This document shows positions 18,857 through 27,303 of a stretch of 27,303 bases of DNA, one piece after another. Each line of letters opens with the position of its first letter. The stretch's first letter is position 1. Origin of the DNA: Nemertoderma westbladi (taxonomy: Eukaryota > Xenacoelomorpha > Nemertodermatida > Nemertodermatidae). The stretch lies in assembly GCA_032718475.1 (NCBI GenBank), contig JAUCBJ010000773.1:1-27303 (forward strand). Reading direction: 5' to 3'. The notes beneath the pieces are model-generated. The model was given only the letters and a program-made list of their open reading frames with translations, was not told the DNA's origin and did no database searches. The translations under genes and the position numbers were made by a program.

Positions 18857-21745
18857 ATCTCACTGGAAATCGAGATTTTGTCTATTGTTTTATAATTTCG
18901 ATATTTTCGTTGATAATTTCGCCTTTGTCGATATTTTCGTGTTTTATAACTATCCTATATGCAGTAGGCCTACGCACTCAGTGTGAACAATGTACTTTAT
19001 TTAACCAGCTTTATTATCAAAAAGTATCCAGCTGGTAATGTTTTTGTTAAAATAGAGGCCTAATTTGCTGCCTAACTTTTAACAGCATTCGTGCTGAGAG
19101 GGCGACCTACAATTTTAAATCGACCTTTTGTTATCGTACAATATTTTACTGTACCTTGTGTTGTGTTGGGTTGGGTATCTGTGCATCTTTCTATTTACTG
19201 TATAGGCCTACTGTACCTCCAGCACTACTTAACGAACATAATACAACAACTGCGGTAGGCATATGCTGGCTACTTGCTTCAACAATAGATTTACGCACTC
19301 CCACTGCCGCCAATCTTTATGATCAAGATTGCATGTAACGGCGATCAGGTTTTCAGCAATATGGTTGCATGCTGTGTTGCATAGGCAAGGTGGGTGACCT
19401 TTTTATAGGTCGTCTTGCGCACTAATAATATTATCCCATTTCCACCTTTTATTACTGTAGTGTTGTGCTCTTCGGGATAATAGTTACACAGTATACCAAT
19501 CCCTATAATGTAGGTCACCGGTTCGATCCCACCTCAAAGTCAAATCCAACTTTGCCGCTAAAGTAAGTTATAATCAAGAAAAAAATTAAAACACCTCACC
19601 GAATACGAAGATAATTTGTTATGATCGGCTTACTGATATTACCAGATCAAGAAAATGCGACTAGAGTAAATTCTATATTCTCATTCTTTTATTGGATGAG
19701 TACAAAACAAAGACCCAAGATCCTTGCGTTAAGGCTGCATATTAGCCTATGTGCCGTCATACGTTTCTGTAGATATCCAGCAAGTTTAATATAATGGTAG
19801 GATGCCTTTCGTGGCGTGCAGGCCTAAGCAATAAGCATACTCAAATGATTAATATGCCGTAGATAGCATCACATTGTAAGCCTACAGTAGTAAACATTCT
19901 GCATTGAATTGTTTAGAATTCAATTTATTATATATACAGTTAAATATATCAACAAGCGTGAAATACAGTAGCTACAGTTTATAGTAAACTACAATAATAA
20001 ACTTGTAATCTACAGCATGAGATAATATCCGTGTCTCAAGACCCTTACTCGTCATAAATATTTAAGGTTTCTGTAATAAATAGGGCCTAATTTAAGAATA
20101 ATAATAATACAGTAATGTTATTTAGTAAGTAGGCCTAGTTTGTTTGCTTTATCTCACACAACAATGTTTAGGTTGGAAATCGTTTTGTTACTCCCACACT
20201 TCCACTTGTTACTCCCACACTTCCACTTCCCTGTAATACACTAATGTGAACATACAGTAGAATACATTATACTGTACTACTGAGAATACTGTGAATACAG
20301 GTAGGGCCTAATTAGTAATACATACGTAATAATAATACTGTACAGTAGTAACATGAGTGCGTAATGTATCACTTGGCAAACTCTCTAAAGAGTGATTGAG
20401 TAATTAATTCTGCTGTAGGTCTCCGTACCAAGTATAAATAGTCCTACATTGTAGGCCAACAAGAGACTAGCCTACATTACTGTATTTTTGTCCTGGACAC
20501 ATTGTCTATATTTATATTGTCGGCTGGTTGTCTGTTTATTACGGAGCCCCTAGAGGGACATTAAAAATAAAAATATTTGTTACTAAGTCGAGCGAACGAC
20601 TTAAATAACTCGTGCGAACGACTTATGTAGTAACGCGTGTGAAGGACACACTAAGTTGTGCGAACGACTTAAATAACTCGTACTCTAAATAACTCTTACT
20701 ACGTCGTGCGCATGATTACTACTATATCTCTAATCTTATTGGTTAAATATGACGTCTTGTTATACTGTAGGCCTAAATGATAATGTGGGGCGAGCCACGA
20801 AGTAAGCGAGCTGTAGCATACAATTGAATACAGGGCCAAATCGGCGTTGTCCATGTCTGACTGTCACGTGCTTCAGTTTGTCTGTCTGGCTCAATGTTTG
20901 GACACCAACGGCTCGGTCAATTTTATAAATTTAGTATAAATGTACTGTAGTACTGTAGAGAAAAAGTTGTATTTAGTTGTAAATTTTGGCGTCCTGCATT
21001 TTCATGGCCTGCCGCTAGGTGGCGTTAAATATCTCATTTTCAAGGCTTAATAACTTTTGAGGAAAAATTTGTTTATTAAAAGAAATTTTAAAAATTTAAT
21101 AATTTAATAATTAAAAAAAAATTAAATTACTAAAAACGATGTGGGGCCTACGTGCAGAACGTCACATGCATAACTGCAGACCGATTACCGACCCTTACTG
21201 TACAACGACACAGGATGGATTCTAGCATATATCTGACAAGTTTCAGCTTGCTTAATTGAATGGATCACGAATAACGGAATGGGTCAAAGATTTCACTTTC
21301 GGACATTTCACCCTCTAGTGTGTGTGGCAGACTAGCTACTTCAGAGTTCAGACCGATTTGATGAGTAAGCCATTATGGAGTATTCAACTACTGTACACAG
21401 TATTGTAATTGTACAATTAATAACATTAACAGTTTCATAAGCGCAGTTTTCTCAGTCTCAACAGTTTCGAAAATCGGAATAACCTACAGTTATCAGTATG
21501 TAGTGTTACGAATTCGGTGCAGAGAGCAATGCAGTATTCTAATCGTCATATTTTTATTTTTACTTACGATCGCGTAACACCGTATACCGGTAGTTATTAC
21601 AATTTTTATTATGGGAGGTGCTGCTCTGCTGCTGCTAATAGCAATAAATTGCATTAGGCCTACTGTAATTCATAATAATAATAAAATAAAAAAGACTGTA
21701 ATAACAGTTGTAGTACTGTAGTAACTGGTGTCAGTTTCTGAAATG
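18857..21745. other. Noncoding AT-rich DNA
   Basis: No supported gene. A box-B-like GGTTCGATCCC at about 19519-19530 hints at a decayed tRNA-derived repeat, but no tRNA fold follows. A 21-bp tandem duplication (GTTACTCCCACACTTCCACTT) is at 20188-20229. A cluster of GCGAACGACTTA motifs is at 20592, 20614 and 20660, with hairpin TAAGTCG/CGACTTA. Palindromes TAGGCCTA-type and TACTGTA-type words recur. Confidence 0.6.
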
Positions 21746-21865
21746 CGTCGACAATCTATTTATATTGTTTCCCCTTTGATTTGGAATAGCCTGCCGACAT
21801 CTGTAAGGCAGAGCGCCAGAATAAATATTAAAAAAAAAAACACTACGGCGCGCAGCATCTTTTGA
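21746..21865 (+). pseudogene. LINE C-terminal scrap
   Basis: The frame reads RRQSIYIVSPLIWNSLPTSV then RQSARINIKKK and ends at TGA 21863-21865. The phrase PLIWNSLP followed by VRQS is characteristic of the extreme C-terminus of CR1/L2/Jockey-type non-LTR retrotransposons. An A-run at about 21828-21839 probably shifted the frame. This is a second, different LINE lineage from that at 13036-16450. Confidence 0.6.
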
Positions 21866-23136
21866 ATGTTCATGGATCTACGTAGGTTGCTCCAAGGCCT
21901 TGTATCCAAAACTTTAGATTTAGTTTAATTATTTAGCGTACGCTCTACATCTCCTTTTATACATATACATTATAATAATAAATATTTTGCAGTATCTATT
22001 TAGCATGCGTGCATTGCATACACTACAACAGTAGGATAATTGTCAGCTTATTTTAGTCTATTATCATAGCATTATTTGATTTAGTAAACTTCCAACCTTA
22101 TAGTCAAGTAGAGAGTACCGACCACCGTTCAAATTGGGTATGACTGCAGTTTTTATTTATTTTATTTATTTATTTATTTAAATTTATTATTATAATGTGG
22201 AACAACATCATGAGCAAATAAAATTGCAGTCATACGCTGGAGAACGGTTCGTCAGTAAAATGTACCAAGCGTCTACTCGACTATTAACTTCAACTTAAAT
22301 TTTGCAGTTCAGTGTCAGTACTTAGTAATTAGTAGGTTCAGTACTTAGAAATGTTTACATAGCTCTTTACATCTTTTTTTATACTTAATCTGTTAATGGT
22401 GGGTTTTGTACTTAATGCTGTAATGCAGTAATGGGACTACCCGTCTGTCTACCATCCAGCCATCTGCACATTGCATGCATGATACCGTGAACACCATAAT
22501 AGTTATTATTATTTTATTTACTCCCAGTATTTCACAATTATTATATTATTTTATGTATTATTCTATTTATTGCATGTCTTTGTGCGGCTGTGCGGTAGAT
22601 GTTGATGAATAAGAATAAGAATAAATAGGCAGAGAGGAAAGCGTAAGACACTGACAGTCAGTACTTAGAATCATTCCACATTCAGTACTGCGCCGCAGTA
22701 CCCTGGTACCGCAGTACCGGTATCATCAACCAACTGATACCAGATAGGCCTACACCTCAGCACCTGATACTGCTGTACTGATATCTGGTACCGGTATCGG
22801 CAGACCGGTACATCAGTCTGTCAGTATATTCCGGTACAAACCGGTGACCCGTAAACCTAAACCTACTGCTGTCTGGTTGTAGCCTACTGTGTACCGGTAC
22901 TAGTACTGACATACATGACATAAGACTGTACAGTCGCCGCGTACTGCAGTACTGGCGTACACACAGACTACAGGGCTAACTAACAGATGCGAAGATAATT
23001 GTAATTAGGCCCTACAGCCCTATACCGTACGCGTACCCAGATACAAGTAGGCTACACAGCTAACAGTCCAGCAGCCCAGCGATCTCTGGATCTATCATCT
23101 ATCTGTGTGACAAATCTGCAATTAAAATATAGGAAA
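21866..23136. other. Upstream region of the JPT-like gene
   Basis: AT-rich with a TTTATT run near 22150. Between 22690 and 22900 it is unusually dense in GGTACC, ACCGGT and GTACTG-type palindromic words (for example CTGGTACCGCAGTACCGG). The last 200 bp before the ATG have higher G+C and probably hold the promoter and 5' UTR. No clear TATA box is seen. AG dinucleotides close to the ATG leave a 5' UTR intron possible. Confidence 0.45.
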
Positions 23137-23523
23137 ATGAGCAGCGCAGAAGAAAGATTTTCTGGAATCGGCGGTCTGGAACGTCCCACATCCAAGGTTC
23201 TGGCGCCGCCCGGCGGTAAGACGAGCATCAATTTATTCGGCGGGGCCGATCCGGTAGACAAATCGCCGGCGAAACCGCGTTCCCCGATGTCCAACGTGTT
23301 CGGAGGAGGGGAAGTCGAACCGTCAAAGGCGTCGCCGAAGTCGAAACCGGCTTACAACCCAATCATCGACACCAGCGAAGGGAAGAAAGAGAACGGAACC
23401 GATGCGAAGCACAAGGATTACAAGATAAACGCGCCGTTCGCGGGGGATAATGATCCAGTGGCGAGTGGCGGACCTCAACGGAAACAGCCACCCGGTGGCA
23501 AGAGCTCATTCTCGTTCTCCTAG
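23137..23523 (+). CDS. JPT1/JPT2-like: Jupiter microtubule-associated homolog (JPT/HN1-like), complete, 128 aa
   Basis: The ATG at 23137 has A at -3 (GAAAATGA); a GTG further upstream in frame is not needed. Vertebrate JPT1/HN1 and JPT2/HN1L are small, disordered, Ser/Pro-rich proteins with two PPGG motifs, one near the N-terminus in a VL-PPGG-S-LFG setting and one at the very C-terminus. Both are here: SKVLAPPGGKTSINLFGG at 19-36 and KQPPGGKSSFSFS at 116-128. A middle SPMSNVFGGG at 49-58 matches the family's second block. Length fits the family. JPT1 associates with microtubules and JPT2 binds NAADP in mammals; which applies here is unknown. The codons are CpG-rich against AT-rich flanks and no lesion is present, so it looks functional. 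The single coding exon is notable because vertebrate orthologues have several exons. Confidence 0.88.
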   Translation: MSSAEERFSGIGGLERPTSKVLAPPGGKTSINLFGGADPVDKSPAKPRSPMSNVFGGGEVEPSKASPKSKPAYNPIIDTSEGKKENGTDAKHKDYKINAPFAGDNDPVASGGPQRKQPPGGKSSFSFS

Positions 23524-23595
23524 AAACTGGCCGATCTAGAAAAACTCTGAGTCGATTAGAGTTCCAAATTAAATATGTTTTCCACCTAATACTGT

Positions 23596-23601
23596 AATAA
23601 A
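23596..23601 (+). terminator. Poly(A) signal of the JPT-like gene
   Basis: AATAAA lies 73 bp after the TAG stop, followed within 15 bp by the GT-rich GTTTTGTGCGTTATTT. This is a normal cleavage/polyadenylation layout and implies a short 3' UTR. There is no genomic A-tract after it, as a fresh retrocopy would have. Confidence 0.7.
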
Positions 23602-23840
23602 ATCCATTCTGTTTTGTGCGTTATTTATTTTTACTTGAGTGATTCTAGGCCTCATACTGGAGACTGGCAGACTGGGATAGGTACCGTCCATATCAATATC
23701 AGTATAATATATCAATATGTTTGTGTGTACGCAAATACAGTATCAATGTGACACCGGTAGGTACCTTTTGACTTGGGCTTATAAACCGGATATACCGTTT
23801 TCATTATTGACTAATGTTCTACTATTATATAATAATTGTA

Positions 23841-23862
23841 CCCCCCCCCCCCCCCCCCCCCC
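23841..23862. repeat. Homopolymer tract of 22 C
   Basis: An uninterrupted run of 22 C about 240 bp downstream of the JPT-like poly(A) signal. Length is likely polymorphic and prone to sequencing error. The complementary strand is G-quadruplex prone. Confidence 0.95.
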
Positions 23863-24721
23863 ATATTCTTTGGTTTATTTATCGCAAATAGTTCGGTAAC
23901 TTTTATTTTTATATTGTATTTTTTTCCTTTTTGAGACATTCTATCTATGTACTTATGTTCACAATTTATCGGTTTTTTTTCTGTAACCGGTTTTTGTATT
24001 TACACCAGTGAGAATTGTGTTTATTATATTACATATTTAGGACCCCAATCTATTCAGTGCTTGTGTGCTAATATATTTGTAAATGTGAAGCCAGTTATTT
24101 CCAAATTGTCATCGTCTCTCTGTCTCTATGTAGTACAATATTGGAAAGGTGCTATATCGTAAAACGTACCTAATAATATTATTAATATTTCCTTGATTAT
24201 TGGATTTGTGGTTAGATCTGCTAATATACTATGCCACAGGTATATATATATTTTATAATATTAATCTTCCAGATTTAGAGCAATTGAGAATATTTGTTTG
24301 TATCACTACAATTTATTCTAACAGGTACCTCCTGACAGGTGTGCATCCATTATTTATTAAAACAACTTATCAACTTGTGAGAGTAACTTGATATTAAAAA
24401 TGTTAAATTACTGGTTATCTGTTTACCTTAACGTTCAGACGTTAGTGGTCGAGATTCTTGATCTGACACGGCTGAGGAGAGAAGGGGGAATGGTGCATGG
24501 CCTGGCCTGCCCAATCCTCGAAGTATCATTAACGGCTTAAACGACATGATACAGAAATGAGCTAGTATGCTCAAATTATAATAGGGTTTAAAATATTCTT
24601 AGAACGTTTAATATTTAAATGAAATTTAAAATTTTTTAAATTACATTAAATTTATTCCAATCAGAGTATCCAGCGACTCCTCTCTTTCGTCTCTTAGTCC
24701 GTTACTGTTATATTAATTTTA
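23863..24721. other. Noncoding AT-rich DNA
   Basis: No supported gene. Small open frames here encode hydrophobic, composition-driven sequence without domains. A local G+C-richer stretch at about 24430-24540 has no recognised content. Confidence 0.6.
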
Positions 24722-24984
24722 GACTGTTTTAGGGATGTCCCGGAATTCCGTTCCGGCCGGAATTCCGGCGGTATTTGCCCAATTCCGGTTCCGGCCGGAA
24801 TTGCCGGAATGGGGTCAATTCCGGCCGGAATTTTACCGGAATTGCCAGGTACCTAACTAGTTTGATAATTGCAATTAGTTTGTTAAATTATTATCAACAT
24901 TTATATATTTTTTAAACATTATTTCCAATTAGTTTAAGATACTTTTCAACACTTGAAAAAAGTATAGAAATCTTCGACCGTTAG

Positions 24985-25135
24985 AGCTAACATTTAAGGA
25001 TGCAAGGCAGAGATGCCTCGCTAAACCCTTCAAAACATTCGTGCCGAAACGAAAACTACCTTGGCCCCATGCCGGGGTTGAACCCACAACCTCCGAGAGA
25101 TGTGAATTCAATATAACCACTACACCAAGGTGCGC
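24985..25135 (-). mobile_element. tRNA-derived SINE, 3'-truncated copy
   Basis: On the minus strand the tRNA-like head has an A box (TTGGTGTAGTGG, 25128-25117) and a B box (GGTTCAACCCC, 25084-25074), followed by body sequence with TTTTCGTTTCGGCACGA and CATCTCTGCCTTGCATCCTT. The same head and body recur at 25230 in the other orientation. The copy loses similarity after CCTTAA, so its tail is missing. The head is too diverged in its acceptor stem to be a functional tRNA. Confidence 0.82.
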
Positions 25136-25229
25136 TCTGAACCAAGGTTGAACAAGTGTCAGATACCGTCAGATCAGATCAGATCAGATAAGGACAGACG
25201 TTTTAGCCATCCTATTATTTAGTGTTAGG

Positions 25230-25510
25230 TTTCACTTTAGTGTAGTGGTTGCATTGAATTCACATCTTCTGTAGGTCGTGGGTTCGATCCTCACATGGGC
25301 CAGGGCAGTTTTCGTTTCGGCACGATTGCTTTAAAGGGACCAGCCAGGACGCATCTCTGCCTTGCATCCTTAAGTGGTAACTAAATGAGTACTGGAGTTT
25401 CCTCTGGGGAGTAAAGTTCTGGGGGGACCGCACTGGAAATAAGTCGTCAGACTTTGTGCGTAATCCGCCGAAAGCGTAGGCCGAAGAAAATTTACTTTAC
25501 TTTTACTTTT
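25230..25510 (+). mobile_element. tRNA-derived SINE, near full length
   Basis: A box TAGTGTAGTGG at 25238-25248 and B box GGTTCGATCC at 25281-25290 match the RNA polymerase III internal promoter. The body shares GTTTTCGTTTCGGCACGA and CATCTCTGCCTTGCATCCTT with the minus-strand copy, then continues with GGGGGGACCGCACTGGAAAT and AATCCGCCGAAAGCGTAGG. It ends in a TTTAC-rich tail (about 25488-25510). The anticodon-arm sequence (TTGAATTCACATC) suggests derivation from a TAGTGGTT-type tRNA, but I cannot name the tRNA. Confidence 0.82.
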
Positions 25511-25675
25511 GAACCTAACTATAACCTATCTAACGGGGGAAAATTCACAGCCACCCTGTTTATTTAAGTGAATTCAGTCTTGATGGGTAAAATGTAACAC
25601 ATTTCCAAAAACATTTCATCTGGTAATCAAATTAAAATGGTCCCACCATATGTTACACCACGAAATGCATCAATA

Positions 25676-25988
25676 GGCCCGTGCCCCACTGGTCAGAATG
25701 TCAAAATGAATGCCTCCTTGCTCCATTGGTAACACAAGTCATTTGATAAAAAATATAAGGTGCGTCTCACATTTAATGCATATTTATAGCCAAAGTAACC
25801 AATCACAGGCATCTTGGCGGATATAACACATGATTCATGTGTCAAAAGATGGAACATGGGACATAATGACTTTCGACTCATTGGTCGTAACTTACGATTT
25901 ACCAGTGGAGACGCTCCCATTGAATCCAATGTGTTCCATAATTTATTCTGACTAAAACTACATAAGACTTACCAGTGGAGCACTGGCC
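25676..25988. mobile_element. MITE-like inverted-repeat element (313 bp)
   Basis: GGCCCGTGCCCCACTGGT (25676-25693) is inverted at ACCAGTGGAGCACTGGCC (25971-25988) with two mismatches. Related TCCAYTGGTAA words recur just inside both ends (about 25722 and 25910). No convincing target duplication and no ORF. It sits wholly inside the hAT-like element, so it should be younger if it is an insertion. Confidence 0.5.
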
Positions 25989-26910
25989 TTAAATAGTGGT
26001 TTTTCCAACTTGCTTATTACAATTTATTATAAAATGGCGTTTTTAGATTGATCTTACAATATTTTACATTGAATTTAAATTATTTTACATTGATTTTATA
26101 TTATTTTACTTTGAATTAATTATATATGATAATATTTTGATTGGTATTGTCCAACGTAACATATAGTATGACCCCTAAAGATTTGCAGCTTATTTCCATG
26201 GGGGTCCTTTATGTTACTTGGTTACAAATACAATATTACACAATTACAATTACTACTCTAACCTAAAACTAATATAAAACGTTATTACAACACGTACAGA
26301 TCCTGCGAGTGGTCGTTAGTTCAGTCCTGCGTCGTAGGTGCTGCATAATATAGTAGTTTAATTTCTATTTACAGCAAAGCCATTTCTTACAATAAATCTA
26401 TTTATTCCCAGCAATAATTAAACTGTAAGATGTACTATTGGCCTCGTTTATTGTTTTGGTTCGAATAACATGTCACGGTAACATGTTCCTTTCCCATAAA
26501 GACACCTGTTTATTGCACCAAAGGACCTAATGACGCGAAACCATAGGTTTTGGGTTAGCGTAGGGTTTTAGATGAGTCTAAATGCTAAAAACCTAACATT
26601 TGGCCAAAGTTATAGATTTTTAATTCACTGTCGTCCAATGCCGAAGTACCATCCCGTCCCCATAAACGGCCATAACGGGCCAGGCCATTCTCCACTCCAC
26701 CCACTTTAATTCCCCCCAAGGTTCTGATTCATCTCATTAGCAAACTTAGCTTTAGAAATTAAAAAAATTAATTTGTTTCACAAAAAATTGTAAAGTTTCT
26801 TTGGTCATTTATTGTATTTCACTAATTATTGAAAATTCCGGTTCCGGCATGTTGAATTCCGGTTCCGGCCGGAATCAAAATATCGATTCCGGGACATCCC
26901 TAGACTGTTT

Positions 26911-27303
26911 TATATATTTTATTTTAGAGTTAGACTGTTTTACTAGACTGTATTCTGCTTCTACTTCCTCTGAAGCACTACATTACATCCTCTATGTAAG
27001 GTGGAAAGTCATCAATAATAAGTTGTTATATTATAATTATATTGAATCATAACAACCCTGCAAACCAGAAGTATCCGAGGATTAATTTTGTATTGGAAAT
27101 TTAATGCTGCTAAAAAGTTGTGCAATAGTGCAATGAGACAAATTATTTGAGAAAAACCCAAAATTTTACATTTTAATATTGAATTAATCTAAAATAATAT
27201 TTAAATACTAATATTAAAATTCAGATAGTGAAATGACATTCAGAATACATTGGAACAGCAATGTTTTTTATTTAACACACTTAATCGCAACATATTTTGA
27301 ATG
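26911..27303. other. Noncoding AT-rich flank
   Basis: Right flank of the hAT-like element. The word TAGACTGTTTTA recurs at about 26931, so this flank already contained related sequence. No gene is supported. Confidence 0.6.

Larger units (their letters stand above)
24730..26902. mobile_element. Non-autonomous hAT-like DNA transposon
   Basis: Ends are inverted copies of TAGGGATGTCCCGGAAT (24730-24746, and 26902 back to 26886). They are flanked by the 8-bp duplication GACTGTTT (24722-24729 and 26903-26910), the size typical of hAT; sequence ambiguity would allow up to 10 bp. Both subterminal regions (24740-24850 and 26825-26890) are packed with AATTCCGG / CCGGAATT repeats, as expected of hAT transposase-binding subterminal repeats. 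No transposase ORF is visible in the 2.17 kb. The interior carries two SINEs and a small MITE as later insertions. Confidence 0.82.

Noticed and set aside
19500-19540. tRNA gene at a GGTTCGATCCC box
   Set aside because: The flanking T-stem pairs poorly and no A box lies at a suitable distance. At most it is a decayed SINE.
23107-23136. Upstream GTG start for the JPT-like protein
   Set aside because: The ATG at 23137 has a good context and gives the expected family length; the ten extra residues have no family match.
25237-25300. Functional tRNA gene
   Set aside because: A and B boxes are present but the acceptor stem does not pair and SINE body sequence follows; the same head is seen in the inverted copy.

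Overview
This is an AT-rich, repeat-dense stretch of an animal nuclear genome. It holds a BEL/Pao LTR retrotransposon relative, a LINE, tRNA-derived SINEs, several terminal-inverted-repeat DNA elements and one conserved bilaterian gene of the Jupiter/JPT (HN1) family. The repeat types, and a foldback element that resembles sea-urchin TU elements as I remember them, suggest a marine invertebrate, plausibly an echinoderm. The sequence alone does not settle the taxon. There is no bacterial-style operon logic.

Layout. 1-2628: a nearly invariant 62-bp satellite with a weak higher-order pattern. 2684-3543 (minus): a frameshifted remnant of an unidentified protein. 3689-4060: a three-copy tandem repeat of about 123 bp. 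4181-9153: a BEL/Pao-type gag-protease element. Its gag is broken by frameshifts and stops, but a 704-codon downstream ORF stays open although both the reverse transcriptase/RNase H core and the integrase are missing. 9154-10788: AT-rich noncoding DNA with a candidate 3' LTR and a duplicated stem-loop/AATAAA module. 10789-11178: an unidentified 129-codon ORF.

13036-16450 is a three-level nest. A 5'-truncated LINE is split by a Tc1/mariner-like element (13309-15695, TA duplication, CAGT ends). That element is itself split by a foldback element (13734-14977) whose inverted arms are 15-bp minisatellite arrays and which is flanked by a 9-bp direct repeat. Removing the outer insertion plus one TA puts the two LINE halves back in one reading frame.

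17135-18856 is a second composite: an outer inverted repeat of about 115 bp encloses a 43-bp inverted-repeat unit around a 49-bp x 14 tandem array, followed by a 132-bp hairpin. 18857-23136 is mostly noncoding, with one LINE C-terminal scrap. 23137-23523 encodes the complete 128-residue JPT-like protein in one exon with its own poly(A) signal. 24730-26902 is a non-autonomous hAT-like element (8-bp duplication) carrying two oppositely oriented tRNA-SINEs and a small MITE.

Only the JPT-like gene looks like a functional host gene. The rest is mobile DNA in different states of decay, and target-site duplications give a relative order for several insertions.
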